DNA of 64,000 bases from Legionella lytica (GCF_023921225.1 NZ_CP071527.1:1330501-1394500), one strand, 5' to 3'; shown: positions 42,397-52,780, counted from the first letter of the stretch. Numbers and translations: made by a program. The notes: generated by a model not told the origin, from the letters alone.

Positions 42397-43557
42397 ATGA
42401 AAACAGCATTCAGATTATTTTTGGTATTCTTTTTATTGAGCTTTAATTTATGGGCAGGGGATGGCGCGGCATCCTGGTACACCCAAGATGCGAATAAGAA
42501 GGTAACTCTTAATGTAGAGCTATTTCTTTCTTCCACCTGCCCGCATTGCCATAAGGCGGATGAGTTTTTTAGCTCGCTCACCAAAACCACTCCTTACGTG
42601 CATGTTCAACGTAATATAATTAATGAAGATAAAAATGCGTTAATTCGCTTTAATCAATTATTAAGTGAGCAGCATATGGATGATTTTGCTGTTCCTTCGA
42701 TCTATTTTTGTAGTTCCCGTTGGCTAGGTTTTGCTTCAGCTGAAACAACAGGCAAAGATCTGTTGCATGCTCTTAATTATTGTAAGCAGCAAATTGAAAA
42801 GAACGGAGCTTTAACTCCTGCGACAATAGATACTTTGCGGCATTGGGCTAATGCCAATAAATTTGATTCAGGAATGGTTGAACATCCTTCAACATTTAGT
42901 TACATCGTAACTATTGCGATTACCGATGCTTTTTCACCGTGTGCTTTTTTCTGTTTTGCTGGTTTTTTAGCGTTTTTGTTTTTAGGCGAGAATCATAAAA
43001 CACGCATTACTGCCAGTTTATTATTTATTTTTGCAGTGGGGATTACACATTACTGGCAACAAGCGCATACCAGTACTTTTTATGAGTTACTTCCATGGTT
43101 ACGAGGTCCCGCAATTCTCTTAGGTGCTGTAGCGGTGTACTTTGTAGTTCAGTTTTATAAAAAACAATCGAGTCGTTGTTGGTTGTTCTCCTTGGCATTT
43201 TTATTCGGATTTATGGTTACTGCCTATCAACAAACCTGTGTGATGAATTGGTCTTACATCTTTGAACAATGGTTAAATAATCAACATGTATCGCCTATAC
43301 AAGCAGGATTTTATCAATTGTTGTATCAGACCTTATACATATTGCCTTTAGTGATTATACTGATTTTTTATTTAACACTATTTAAAGTGAAGCGATTTGC
43401 CGCAATTCAGCCACGCTTGGTTCCTATAGGGTTGCTATTTATTTTAGCTATTGCTGCGTGCTTGATCGCATATCCTCTTCTTTTAGCTAATTTAACTGTG
43501 TCGATATTTACAGTGCTTGTACTGGCTGTTTGTGGGCGTTTTATAAATTTGACTTGA
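42397..43557 (+). CDS. CPHC thioredoxin-fold plus CcdA/DsbD-like membrane protein
   Basis: The 386-residue product starts with a signal or anchor helix (about 4-20). A thioredoxin-fold domain follows with C48-P-H-C51, the DsbA-type active-site dipeptide rather than the DsbD C-terminal C-G-W-C. From about 158 six or more membrane helices follow. The first contains S-P-C-A-F-F-C near a D-A-F segment, resembling the Pro-Cys of CcdA/DsbD. Another conserved Cys lies in Y-Q-Q-T-C-V. Such a layout suggests electron transfer across the inner membrane to a periplasmic thiol enzyme, in an unusual order. M at 42397 is preferred over 42388. Function is inferred. Confidence 0.7.
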   Translation: MKTAFRLFLVFFLLSFNLWAGDGAASWYTQDANKKVTLNVELFLSSTCPHCHKADEFFSSLTKTTPYVHVQRNIINEDKNALIRFNQLLSEQHMDDFAVPSIYFCSSRWLGFASAETTGKDLLHALNYCKQQIEKNGALTPATIDTLRHWANANKFDSGMVEHPSTFSYIVTIAITDAFSPCAFFCFAGFLAFLFLGENHKTRITASLLFIFAVGITHYWQQAHTSTFYELLPWLRGPAILLGAVAVYFVVQFYKKQSSRCWLFSLAFLFGFMVTAYQQTCVMNWSYIFEQWLNNQHVSPIQAGFYQLLYQTLYILPLVIILIFYLTLFKVKRFAAIQPRLVPIGLLFILAIAACLIAYPLLLANLTVSIFTVLVLAVCGRFINLT

Positions 43558-43610
43558 TCTTGAACTAATGATTTGGGATCATCATTATTCTTTGTTTTTC
43601 AGGTGGTAGC

Positions 43611-44600
43611 ATGAGTAAGCTCATTGATATTCCCGTAGTTGTTGAAAGCGGACATAAATACAAAACCTCTAATGGCATTACAGCAATTAAAGATGGTGTA
43701 AAATCAACAGGGCATGTTCATGAGCGCATGCCTAAGCCCAAATGGTTGCGTATCGTTAATCAGACCACTCCTGCATATAATCAGGTAAAAGAACAGGTAC
43801 AAAAGCATCGTTTGGCCACGGTTTGTGAAGAGGCTAAATGCCCTAATATTTCTGAATGCTGGTCGCATGGTACGGCAACCATTATGTTAATGGGCGCTGT
43901 ATGCACACGTGCTTGCCGTTTTTGCTCGGTTGATACTGGGAACCCTCATGGTTGGCTTGATGCTGACGAGCCAGAAAATACAGCCGATACCGTCGTGTTA
44001 ATGGACTTGGATTATGTAGTTTTAACCTCAGTAAACCGAGATGATTTAGCAGATGGTGGCGCAAATCATTATGCAAAAACAATACAAGCGATTAAGCGTC
44101 GTTCTCCCAAAACGAAAGTAGAGGCTTTAACTCCTGATTTTCAAGGTGTTGAGCGTGACGTTGCCGTATTGTTGGATAGTGGGGTTGATGTATTTGCGCA
44201 AAACGTAGAAACGGTAGAGCGTTTAACTCATCCCGTGCGTGACAATCGTGCAGGCTATCTGCAAACATTAAATGTGCTGTCTTTTGCAAAACGCTATCGC
44301 CCTGATGTTTTAACTAAAACCAGTTTGATGTTGGGATTAGGTGAGACTGATGAAGAGATTATCCAAACGATGGATGATTTACGGGCTCATAATGTAGATA
44401 TTTTGACATTAGGACAATATTTACAGCCAACGAAAAATCACCTGCCAATCGAACGTTATGTAACACCAGAAACTTTTGCTGAGTTAAGACTAATTGGCTT
44501 GCAAAAGGGGTTTTTTGAGGTCGCTTCAGGCCCATTAGTTCGCTCCAGCTATCGCGCGGATAGAGTGTTTAAACGAGATAATTTAGGGTTGGAATTATAA
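43611..44600 (+). CDS. lipA: Lipoyl synthase
   Basis: LipA is a radical-SAM enzyme that inserts sulfur into octanoyl-E2/H proteins. The 329-residue product has the auxiliary cluster motif C72-E-E-A-K-C77-P-N-I-S-E-C83 and the radical-SAM C98-T-R-A-C102-R-F-C105. G-L-G-E-T-D-E-E-I and the C-terminal R-S-S-Y-R-A-D motif with the auxiliary-cluster Ser are also present. AGGTGG precedes the ATG. A strong terminator follows. Nothing is unusual. Confidence 0.96.
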   Translation: MSKLIDIPVVVESGHKYKTSNGITAIKDGVKSTGHVHERMPKPKWLRIVNQTTPAYNQVKEQVQKHRLATVCEEAKCPNISECWSHGTATIMLMGAVCTRACRFCSVDTGNPHGWLDADEPENTADTVVLMDLDYVVLTSVNRDDLADGGANHYAKTIQAIKRRSPKTKVEALTPDFQGVERDVAVLLDSGVDVFAQNVETVERLTHPVRDNRAGYLQTLNVLSFAKRYRPDVLTKTSLMLGLGETDEEIIQTMDDLRAHNVDILTLGQYLQPTKNHLPIERYVTPETFAELRLIGLQKGFFEVASGPLVRSSYRADRVFKRDNLGLEL

Positions 44601-44707
44601 GAGTTGCGCACAGCGCTCGTGTTTTACTGCTAATAAAGAATAAGACATAATTTAATAACTTAGTTAGTGGATATTGCAGTCAAGCCGCAGTAACTCCAAG
44701 GATTATG

Positions 44708-44758
44708 CCACCACCGCTTTTAGCCTTTTCCTGGAAATAGCGATGGTGGGGTTTTATT
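44708..44758 (+). terminator. Rho-independent terminator downstream of lipA
   Basis: CCACCACCGCT pairs with AGCGATGGTGG (one mismatch) around an 18-nt loop and runs into GGGTTTTATT, 107 bp after the lipA stop. Confidence 0.7.
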
Positions 44759-44804
44759 ATTACTTCAGGGGACCATTGGCCCGAGTTCCTATCACTAAAG
44801 GTGA

Positions 44805-47800
44805 TTAGGCAAAAACCAGGGCTGGTGGTTCATCAATCTCTACATTCTCGACTGCGTATTCCTTTAAATTACTTGCCGTTGAGGTTTTTAATTTAATACC
44901 AAAAAAGGAATAACGTGTTTGAGTTGTATGGGGGTTAAACTCCTCTTTATCTGATCGGTGCATTTCTGCAACGTCCATAAAACTCTTTTGGCAGGTATTG
45001 AGATTAGTAGTCAAAGTATATTGGCGATTGAGTGCCATTTCGAACGTTAGCGTTCCTTGGGATTTTTCAACATCTTGTTGAATTTTTTTCCATAAAGACT
45101 CTAGTACAGAAGCTTTTAAATTAGCACTCACCGAATCACTTTCTAACAAACGTGAAATACTATTTTCTACTTTAATTTTTAATAAGTCCTCTCCAATAGC
45201 TGGGCTCTCCGTATTAAAACAGCTAGCCAGGGTACGAGTAACCCAAGGTATAGTCATTGCAAAAAAGTGTCTTGGCCATTCTACCATTAAGTTCAAAAAA
45301 TAACCCACTGTTTGAATAGAAGATATGATGAGATAGAGACTTGCAAACAACCAATGGTTTAATGCAGTCGAAGTCAGTGTATTAATTTCAGCAAATGACC
45401 ATTGTGTACCAAAGATAGAGCTGGAAGCGGCGATCGCAAGAGCCAATAAGTAACAACCGATATAAACCATCTCCAGTGTAAGCATCCAAGTGGTAAAAAG
45501 AGTGGGTATCGCAAGTGCTGTAATAAATAATACAATGTTGACAAACGCATTGATCGAATTATCTAACCAATTGTTAATCATCACTGATCCGACGTAAAGC
45601 TGCAACATCGAAAGCAAGAACAGCCCTCCCGTATATGCAGCCGCACAGTTGATTATTAATGCTATGTAAGGAGCGAAATAGAAATCAATTAACGGAGGTA
45701 AGAGAGTAACCGCATAGTTTAGTCCCAGTGTACCTAAAACAATTAGTGTTTCACCAATAGATTTCAAAAATGAGAAAGCAATACGTCTGGTTAATTTTAA
45801 TTGCTCCCACACCTCTTCTAGTCCTGAAAATGGCTTATAATATACAGGGATCTGTTTTTGAAATGCAAAAAATGCACTCAGCCATTGATTGGAGTCTGCA
45901 ACACATCTCTTTGCTAGAGCTTTCTTGTATGTTTGGTTGAAGGAAAAGTCCTGATTTAAATGCTGGCTATGTTGAGGAGTTCTACGTTTAAAACCCAGGT
46001 AATTAGGTTCCCACCCGTTTTCTGTTAGTTCCAGGGCTTCAATAAATTGATTTAACCCCTCTTCAGTCAATTCAGGTAAGTTGGCGAACCCTTTTTGTCG
46101 ACGTGCTTCCATTATCCATAACAATTCTCTGGGGGATAGAGGTTGGGCAAGTTGCGTGAGTGTTGATAGGGACAAAAATTCTGTGTCAAGTAAGCTTAAA
46201 ACACTTTCGGATTTATCCATTCTCTCAAGCAGACTATTATTCTCCCAATTTTGGTAAAATGGTACCTCAAAATTTATTAATTTATTTGTATCACTATTTA
46301 ATTGTAATTGTCTGTTGTCTGGAAAATACTTACTCACTCCTGGATTTTGTAGTAATGCGTAATCCATTATCTCCTGACTTTCTTGAAGGTCTGGGCTTAA
46401 ATATTTATAAAAAAGTCCATTTTTAGTCACTAGTCTTAGTGCTATTTCCCTGTTATTTAAAAAGGAGGAAGAAGAATATCCGCTTAATAAATCCCCCGTC
46501 GGTTTACTCATCATTAGCAATAATTCAATCAGAGAGTCCACTTGCTCAATAGTGCCTTTTTGAATCATTTCTTCAATAGCAAAGTTAATTTTGCCTATTA
46601 GGGAATCTAAAAAGTCACTATTATTCCTTAATGTTCTGGGTAAATAACGCCATAACTTAGGGTTCGCTAATACGGCGATCGCAATTAAACATGGATATTT
46701 TTCAATTAGCTTTTTGTTGTCTGTTAAGATCTCTCGTATCTTTTGGGGATTATTTTGGGCGTTTTGTAGCATTTCGTTTAAAGTGCAAAGTACTTCTACA
46801 CTAATACCTGTAGGTAGACGTAATCCATAACCCTCGGCATTCTCTTTATTTAAGTCGTTAAAATTAACAAGGAAGTTCTCCCGTTTTAATTTTTCTTCAA
46901 CAAGGCTTTTTAACTGAGCTAAAACATCACTCTTTTTAAATATGGAAAGTGTTTCGTCATACTCTACAATAGATTGCCGGTCATCTTCGGCAAAATAAAG
47001 ACCAAAAAACTCACCAAGTTTTGGGTAAAGACTAAGCGTCTCTGACTCCGTTAATACCAGCGCGTTGTTGTTGTCCCATTCAGTAAGATCGAGTTCGGCT
47101 AAAGGGTCCATTCGCATGCTTAATAAGGCATATTCAGCCAGATTGTTTATAACGTTGGCCTCATACTGCGAAAAATATTCTTCGTATACTGATTCAAAGT
47201 ATGCAGTCATTGATTGAGTTTTACTTAAATAAGTGTATGCATCTTGGATCTCTTTTTCATTACCGACGCCAAGTGACTTATTTTTGGCCAAATTAAACAT
47301 ATGCATGACCGTATGTATGGAAAGAGACTCACCTACGTTATTTATGGTATTGTATTCATCTGCGATGCGTTGAATAATGTTACAGCGTTGCTCATGAAGC
47401 TCAACTAAAATCCAATTGGTATCTGAGCGGTATTTTCTCAAGTGCGTATTCAATTCTGTGGCAATACCTGGTTCGCATACACCGGGACTCATTGCCCTTT
47501 TTAATTCCTCAAGAAATTTAGCTTGGGTTGATTTGGAAATACAAAAATCAGGCTTATCGCCGTTATACAAAAAATAAAAATTTTCAAAAAGCGCCAAGGC
47601 ATCTTTAAGCGATAAATTAAATCGGTTGTTATTTGCAACCTGCTTGCGTCTTTGTTGGAACGATTCAAACAATTGCTTATATTCTGCTGGAACCTGTGTT
47701 TTAAACGCTTCCATTAATTTGTCCCATTTTTCCGTAATGGGCGTCTGCTCATTCAAATATTCTTCACCGAATTGTGATTGAAGATAAGTCTTCATGGCTT

Positions 47801-47870
47801 CATCATGTTTCGTAAAATCAGGCTTTTGATAAAGCATTTCCGTGGACAAATAAAAAACCGGGTTATTCAT
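44805..47870 (-). CDS. Very large orphan protein with membrane segments, effector-like
   Basis: The 1021-residue product is helical for about 680 residues, without motifs I recognise. Five to six hydrophobic segments lie at about 690-880 (L-G-T-L-G-L-N-Y-A-V-T-L-L-P-P, V-N-I-V-L-F-I-T-A-L-A-I-P-T-L-F and others). A soluble 140-residue tail ends E-N-V-E-I-D-E-P-P-A-L-V-F-A. There is no N-terminal signal peptide. Large orphan proteins with late membrane hairpins and an acidic, then hydrophobic C-terminus are typical of Dot/Icm substrates that insert in host membranes. No host domain is seen, so this is a composition-based guess. It is transcribed alone. Confidence 0.65.
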   Translation of the reverse strand: MNNPVFYLSTEMLYQKPDFTKHDEAMKTYLQSQFGEEYLNEQTPITEKWDKLMEAFKTQVPAEYKQLFESFQQRRKQVANNNRFNLSLKDALALFENFYFLYNGDKPDFCISKSTQAKFLEELKRAMSPGVCEPGIATELNTHLRKYRSDTNWILVELHEQRCNIIQRIADEYNTINNVGESLSIHTVMHMFNLAKNKSLGVGNEKEIQDAYTYLSKTQSMTAYFESVYEEYFSQYEANVINNLAEYALLSMRMDPLAELDLTEWDNNNALVLTESETLSLYPKLGEFFGLYFAEDDRQSIVEYDETLSIFKKSDVLAQLKSLVEEKLKRENFLVNFNDLNKENAEGYGLRLPTGISVEVLCTLNEMLQNAQNNPQKIREILTDNKKLIEKYPCLIAIAVLANPKLWRYLPRTLRNNSDFLDSLIGKINFAIEEMIQKGTIEQVDSLIELLLMMSKPTGDLLSGYSSSSFLNNREIALRLVTKNGLFYKYLSPDLQESQEIMDYALLQNPGVSKYFPDNRQLQLNSDTNKLINFEVPFYQNWENNSLLERMDKSESVLSLLDTEFLSLSTLTQLAQPLSPRELLWIMEARRQKGFANLPELTEEGLNQFIEALELTENGWEPNYLGFKRRTPQHSQHLNQDFSFNQTYKKALAKRCVADSNQWLSAFFAFQKQIPVYYKPFSGLEEVWEQLKLTRRIAFSFLKSIGETLIVLGTLGLNYAVTLLPPLIDFYFAPYIALIINCAAAYTGGLFLLSMLQLYVGSVMINNWLDNSINAFVNIVLFITALAIPTLFTTWMLTLEMVYIGCYLLALAIAASSSIFGTQWSFAEINTLTSTALNHWLFASLYLIISSIQTVGYFLNLMVEWPRHFFAMTIPWVTRTLASCFNTESPAIGEDLLKIKVENSISRLLESDSVSANLKASVLESLWKKIQQDVEKSQGTLTFEMALNRQYTLTTNLNTCQKSFMDVAEMHRSDKEEFNPHTTQTRYSFFGIKLKTSTASNLKEYAVENVEIDEPPALVFA

Positions 47871-48119
47871 AATGAGGACTCTCAGTCGGTTTGGTGGGCA
47901 TAGTGTATCATAAATAGTCTTTAATATTCATCATTGATCTTTAGTTAGATAGTACGGAGAAGTGGTTATTTTGTAATTTTTCTGCTTCATGGCCTGATAT
48001 CGGTGAACAAGCTTTAGCATACTTCATTTTTGCAAAAATGTATGTTTATTAGGGCAAGTAAAAGGCTCCAGTAATAGAAAGAGTCATTCGCTCGAATGCC
48101 TAGAGCAGACAATGCCAGG

Positions 48120-49622
48120 TTATACTATAACAATACCTCGTTTGTTCATTAGCTTTTGCAAATAATAAGCTGCGAGATACATAAAGCCACCTAATACGAT
48201 AGCACTTAGCCCTAAAGCCAAATAATAATCCTTATAGTAGGGCAAGCTTTCTACCGGTGAATTAATCGTTACCGGGATGGCTACCCAGCCTGCAAGTCGA
48301 CCAGAGATGGCATGAGCAAGAGAGCTTGCCAAATACCAAACTCCCATAGCAAATGCTATGGATTTTTGATCGCAATATAAACCAATCATGCTTAAACCAA
48401 TGGCACTTACCCATAATTCGGCAATGGTAATTAAAATGTAAGTTAGGGCGATATAATTGCCATTTATTATTCCATCTATGGCTCTATGCGCCGCAAATGT
48501 CATGACCAGTAAGGCAAGCCCTGAAAGAAAAACCCCCGCTGCAAATTGATAGGGAATCGTAAATCGTGGAACCATCTTATAAAAACGGGGAAGCTGGCTA
48601 CCGATTGCCAAAATTAAAAGAGGATTTAATATTTGATAATGAGCGGGTGAAACCGTGATACCCCATAAATTATGATCCGAGTTATTTTGAGCAAAAAGAA
48701 TGAGAGTACTATTCATTTGATTATAAATAACAAAAAAAACAATAGCCTCAACAACCAGTAAAATAGCAATCATCTGTTTGTCTCGAGTAGGCCCATTAAG
48801 ACTGATGGTTTTTTTCAAAAACCACAATATACCCATGCTACTGCCCACCGCAATGAAAGTGCTTGCAATATAGACATGGGAAAACGCATAAAGCGTGAGT
48901 AAGTAGATAACTACAATGTAGGCGATGAGACGAAATACTCCTGAGCGCGAGAATTTACATAAATCTTTCCCCCAAATCACATTGTCATAAATAAAATAGC
49001 GGTTGGCGAAGTTTAATGCCGCAATGGATTTTCCTATAAAGGCGATAGTCAGAATGGAAAGGGGGCCAAAACGACTTTCTAGTAAAGCAGGAGCGATTAA
49101 TGTAGCCAGGAGAGCTCCTACGTTAATGGCAATGTAATAGTAGGTCATTGCTGATTTTGCTTTGATGGCATCAGCAGCATAAATATGGGAAACCATGCTG
49201 GAAGAAGTACCCATTAATAATGAGTTTGTTGCAGGAATAAAAGCATAAGCAGCAATAAATAATTGATCACCCAATGTGTTTACCGTATAGCCACTGAGCA
49301 TCATGAGCAAGTAAGCACAGGCCAGCATAACGCTACCCAGAAGTATCGAGCGCCTTACCCCAACGATCGTATCTGCCATATATCCGCCTAACATGGGCAT
49401 TAAATAACCTGCGGCATGTGCTACACCAATAAAGGCATAGGCTTTGGCTTGGCTATAACCTAGTCCTTTAGCCAGTAGAGGGCGTGTTAAAAAGAGAATT
49501 AAGATGGTATTCAATGCATAAACAGAGAATTGGCTCCAAAAGGTGATGAATACGATATTATTAGTTTGCTTTTGTCGAAGATCTAATTCAGGTAAGCAGT
49601 CTTTAACTTCTTGAGAAATCAT
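48120..49622 (-). CDS. POT-family proton-coupled peptide transporter
   Basis: The 500-residue membrane protein has about 14 predicted spans and POT (PTR2) motifs: G-G-Y-M-A-D-T-I-V-G-V-R-R-S-I at the helix 2-3 loop, and Y-Y-I-A-I-N-V-G-A-L-L-A-T in helix 5. It should import di- and tripeptides with protons, a major carbon source route for Legionella, which grows on amino acids. It stands alone on the minus strand with a repeat-bearing gap upstream. Confidence 0.86.
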   Translation of the reverse strand: MISQEVKDCLPELDLRQKQTNNIVFITFWSQFSVYALNTILILFLTRPLLAKGLGYSQAKAYAFIGVAHAAGYLMPMLGGYMADTIVGVRRSILLGSVMLACAYLLMMLSGYTVNTLGDQLFIAAYAFIPATNSLLMGTSSSMVSHIYAADAIKAKSAMTYYYIAINVGALLATLIAPALLESRFGPLSILTIAFIGKSIAALNFANRYFIYDNVIWGKDLCKFSRSGVFRLIAYIVVIYLLTLYAFSHVYIASTFIAVGSSMGILWFLKKTISLNGPTRDKQMIAILLVVEAIVFFVIYNQMNSTLILFAQNNSDHNLWGITVSPAHYQILNPLLILAIGSQLPRFYKMVPRFTIPYQFAAGVFLSGLALLVMTFAAHRAIDGIINGNYIALTYILITIAELWVSAIGLSMIGLYCDQKSIAFAMGVWYLASSLAHAISGRLAGWVAIPVTINSPVESLPYYKDYYLALGLSAIVLGGFMYLAAYYLQKLMNKRGIVIV

Positions 49623-49710
49623 TTTCCCACCTCATCATTTGATATTTAATCATGAACAGCAAAATAAGGTTACGTCATCCTTTACTATTTTCGTAGGTAC
49701 ACTCGAGTGC

Positions 49711-49794
49711 CGTCATTGCAAACGCAGTGAAACAATCCAGAACGGAGCTCTAACGAACATCCATTAGGGAGCGTCACCAAGGTTTGCAATGACG
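49711..49794. repeat. Dispersed inverted-repeat element (copy 1)
   Basis: CGTCATTGCAAA at 49711-49722 is the exact reverse complement of TTTGCAATGACG at 49783-49794, and the interior contains ACAATCCAG. This is a diverged relative of the CATTGCGAGCGCAGCAAT element at 56042-56111. Confidence 0.7.
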
Positions 49795-49828
49795 TACATC
49801 CCGGCGAACACATACTTAATCCAGATTA

Positions 49829-50647
49829 TCACTTCTTTGCGAGAACTACATCTATTATGTGGGTATCATGATAGGGAAAGGTGAATATTTTACTAAAAAG
49901 ACGCTTAAGTCGCTGAAGTAGGAAGTTTTTAGGCAACATACGAATGGATAAACTATTTAAAAACCAGGTCCCTTCAATACCGAAAAGAGCCAGTTCATCA
50001 ATGTTATTCAGCGTAATAGGAATTTCCAGGCGTCGATGGTCAATGACTTCAAATTGATGTTCTTTAAAGGCTTGCATTAATTCATCATTGTTGGCTGCAA
50101 CCGTGGTATTTTTTACGATCGATTTATAATAGTGACCAACGACACTACTTAAAATTGAATCTTGTGAGATAAACTCTGCTAATTGTTGCTGTGCTACAGG
50201 AAACGAATCGTAGGTTGTGGTGATCATTGAAAAGTGGCCATTAGCTCGAGTGAGCATTTTAGCTTCATTAAACAAAATATTAATGGGAATATAAGCATTA
50301 ATAAAATGAGCTAAAATTAAGTCCTGGCTGTGCGCGGGCAAGAATTTACTTGCATGCGCAGCACTGCATTCAATGGTAACTAAAGGCAGTATTTCTTTTG
50401 CACGTCGCAACATCTCTGAAGAAACGTCAATGCCAGTAAACTCAGCCAAGGGCATTGCGTGTTGTAGTTTTTTTAAAAATGCACCATCACCAACCCCTAG
50501 ATCAAGAACTTTATAATGAGGCTTCATCCCCAGATAAAACTTCTGCATCTGCTCTATGGCTACTTGATGACTCTGACTAATTGCTCCGAAGCGATTAGCA
50601 GTGGCATAATTCTCAGCGATTTCGTTATACATGGCCTTCAAGGACAT
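49829..50647 (-). CDS. Class I SAM-dependent methyltransferase
   Basis: The 272-residue product (M-S-L-K-A-M-Y-N-E-I-A-E-N-Y-A) has a Rossmann methyltransferase core: motif I V-L-D-L-G-V-G-D-G at about 47, acidic F-T-G-I-D-V-S-S-E-M-L at about 72, and D-L-I-L-A-H-F-I-N-A-Y at about 112. The N-terminal Y-N-x-x-A-x-x-Y helix is common to UbiE/BioC-like small-molecule methyltransferases. The substrate cannot be told. An upstream ATG at 50659 adds four residues. Confidence 0.82.
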   Translation of the reverse strand: MSLKAMYNEIAENYATANRFGAISQSHQVAIEQMQKFYLGMKPHYKVLDLGVGDGAFLKKLQHAMPLAEFTGIDVSSEMLRRAKEILPLVTIECSAAHASKFLPAHSQDLILAHFINAYIPINILFNEAKMLTRANGHFSMITTTYDSFPVAQQQLAEFISQDSILSSVVGHYYKSIVKNTTVAANNDELMQAFKEHQFEVIDHRRLEIPITLNNIDELALFGIEGTWFLNSLSIRMLPKNFLLQRLKRLFSKIFTFPYHDTHIIDVVLAKK

Positions 50648-50817
50648 GCAAAATTCCAAATTTAAAAATGATTTCGGTAAGTATATCCCTAAATTAGGGA
50701 GTTTTGCGACTGCTGTGTGATGAAAAAATTATTGTTATTTTTCTTGTAATTATTTATGAGAGTGGTATAGAGTGTGCGGTTGCTATTGAGTCCATTAATT
50801 CATGGTTAGGGTAAATT

Positions 50818-51774
50818 ATGTCCAAGATATTAGTTACTGGTGCCACAGGCTTTGTGGGCAAACGTTTAGTACCAGCGCTTATTTCTGCTGGCCATGAGGT
50901 GCGTTGTGCCGTATCCAAAAAAGTGGATTGGTTGAATGCCGAACAGGTTGTTGTTAATAAATTAGAAGATGATCCCGATTGGAGTGATGCACTTGTCGAT
51001 GTCGACGTAGTAATTCATCTTGCGGCTCGAGTGCATGTAATGAATGAAACCTCTGCATCAGCAATGGATGACTATTGTAAAATTAACAGCATTGCGACAA
51101 GAAACCTTGCAAATCAGGCTGCTCAACATAATGTGAAACGTTTTGTTTTTTTGAGCTCCATTAAAGTAAATGGTGAATTCACTTTAAAAAATACTCCATT
51201 CACTGAGGAGAGTATTGCTCAACCTGAAGACCCATATGGCCAAAGCAAACTGTATGCAGAACAATATTTACAAGCCATTAGCCAAAATACAGGCTTGGAA
51301 GTTGTTATTATTAGACCGCCACTAATTTATGGTCCTGAAGTAAAGGCCAATTTTTTAAAAATGTTACACTTGATACGCAAAGGGCTGCCATTGCCTTTTG
51401 GTCGGGTGAAAAACAGTCGCAGTTTGGTTTATATAGAAAATTTGATTTCTGCATTATGTACTGTAGCCACCCATCCTAATGCTGTGAACCAAACTTATTT
51501 AGTAGCAGATGATGATTCGTTATCTTTAACCCAAATGATGGGCACTATCGGTAAAGCAATGGGCAAGAGGTCAAGATTAATACCTGTTCCTGTGAGTTTA
51601 ATGTCGTTTTCATTTGCATTGCTTGGTAAGAAAAATATTAACACGCGTTTATTTGGCTGCTTAGAAGTAAATAACAATAAAATAAAATCGCAATTGAATT
51701 GGGTTCCTCCAGTGACTGCTACTGAGGGGTTAAAAGAAACTGTAAAATGGTATCAATGTGAATTCGGCTCTTAG
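50818..51774 (+). CDS. NAD-dependent epimerase/dehydratase (UDP-sugar SDR)
   Basis: This 318-residue extended SDR has G-A-T-G-F-V-G at the N-terminus, V-I-H-L-A-A-R-V-H-V and the catalytic Y-G-Q-S-K. The R-P-P-L-I-Y-G-P strand is typical of UDP-galactose/GalNAc 4-epimerase relatives. It overlaps the WecA-like gene by 17 bp. The epimerase plus polyprenyl-phosphate sugar transferase pair is the arrangement seen at the start of some O-antigen clusters (wbpV-wbpL type), so it probably makes the first sugar of an LPS repeat. Confidence 0.87.
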   Translation: MSKILVTGATGFVGKRLVPALISAGHEVRCAVSKKVDWLNAEQVVVNKLEDDPDWSDALVDVDVVIHLAARVHVMNETSASAMDDYCKINSIATRNLANQAAQHNVKRFVFLSSIKVNGEFTLKNTPFTEESIAQPEDPYGQSKLYAEQYLQAISQNTGLEVVIIRPPLIYGPEVKANFLKMLHLIRKGLPLPFGRVKNSRSLVYIENLISALCTVATHPNAVNQTYLVADDDSLSLTQMMGTIGKAMGKRSRLIPVPVSLMSFSFALLGKKNINTRLFGCLEVNNNKIKSQLNWVPPVTATEGLKETVKWYQCEFGS

Positions 51775-52780
51775 TCTCTTTTTTTTAGCGTGTTCAATAA
51801 TTTTAACGCGAGTATTTTGTCATGTAGCTCAGGGTACTCGTCTAATGGACAAGCCTAATAATCGCTCCATGCATTCTAAACCTACAGTTAGAGGAGGGGG
51901 GATAATCTTTATTGGGTTGTCACTCATATCAATCCCTGTTCTTTGTTATTTGACCCAAACCCCATTTCATGAAGAATTGATTTTTATGCTGAGCATTCTA
52001 ATGGTTGCTGCGGTGAGTTTTGGCGATGATTTATTTAATTTGTCAGTAAAGCCGCGCTTTTTGGTTCAATGCATTGCTGCATGCCTTGTGGCATGGTTTA
52101 TGAAACCGGAACAATTGGATTTTGGCTTTTTTACAATTTCCTATTCGTTCCTTATAATTCCCTTGATTTTCGTACTAGTCCTTTGGTCAATTAATCATTT
52201 TAATTTTATGGACGGTCTTGATGGCTTTTGTGCCTCTCAAGCTTTATTTTTATGTGTTTCTTATGCCGTTTTGTTTGCACTGCATGGAGCCTCATTTTAT
52301 CAGGGATTCTGCTTAATTCTAGCTGCAGGATTGGTTGGCTTTTTGATGTTTAACTTCCCACCAGCTAAGTTATTTATGGGCGATGTTGGTAGCGCTACTT
52401 TAGGGTTAATCAGTTTCTGTATTGCACTTATTGGACAGCAAAAATTTCAAATTCCAATTTTGTTTTGGTTTATGCTAAATAGCATCTTTCTTTTTGATGC
52501 CACATTGACGCTGATCCGTCGCATGATTCGCAAAGAAAAATGGTCAATGCCGCATAGAAAACATGCCTATCAACGATTACGGCAATCAGGTATTACTGTC
52601 CCCGTTATCTTATTAGGGCAGTTAGTTTTAAATAGTTCTTTTTTTATTTTAGTTATTCTACTTACTATGGACATCTTTATACCCTTTTATGTTATATTAC
52701 TCCAGATAGGCCTTGTTGTACTTGTTTATTGTTTAATTGAAAAAATTTTTCCTATGTTTTGTTCTGAGTTTAGCTCTTGA
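51758..52780 (+). CDS. WecA/WbpL-type undecaprenyl-phosphate sugar-1-phosphate transferase
   Basis: The 340-residue polytopic membrane protein belongs to the MraY/WecA family. It has M-D-K-P-N-N-R-S-M-H near the N-terminus, the D-D motif F-G-D-D-L-F-N-L, N-H-F-N-F-M-D-G-L-D-G-F, F-M-G-D-V-G-S-A-T-L-G and a C-terminal H-R-K-H-A-Y-Q-R-L. It transfers a HexNAc-1-phosphate to undecaprenyl phosphate to start an O-antigen chain. The start lies inside the epimerase 3' end, so both are one transcript. Confidence 0.9.
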   Translation: MNSALSLFFLACSIILTRVFCHVAQGTRLMDKPNNRSMHSKPTVRGGGIIFIGLSLISIPVLCYLTQTPFHEELIFMLSILMVAAVSFGDDLFNLSVKPRFLVQCIAACLVAWFMKPEQLDFGFFTISYSFLIIPLIFVLVLWSINHFNFMDGLDGFCASQALFLCVSYAVLFALHGASFYQGFCLILAAGLVGFLMFNFPPAKLFMGDVGSATLGLISFCIALIGQQKFQIPILFWFMLNSIFLFDATLTLIRRMIRKEKWSMPHRKHAYQRLRQSGITVPVILLGQLVLNSSFFILVILLTMDIFIPFYVILLQIGLVVLVYCLIEKIFPMFCSEFSS

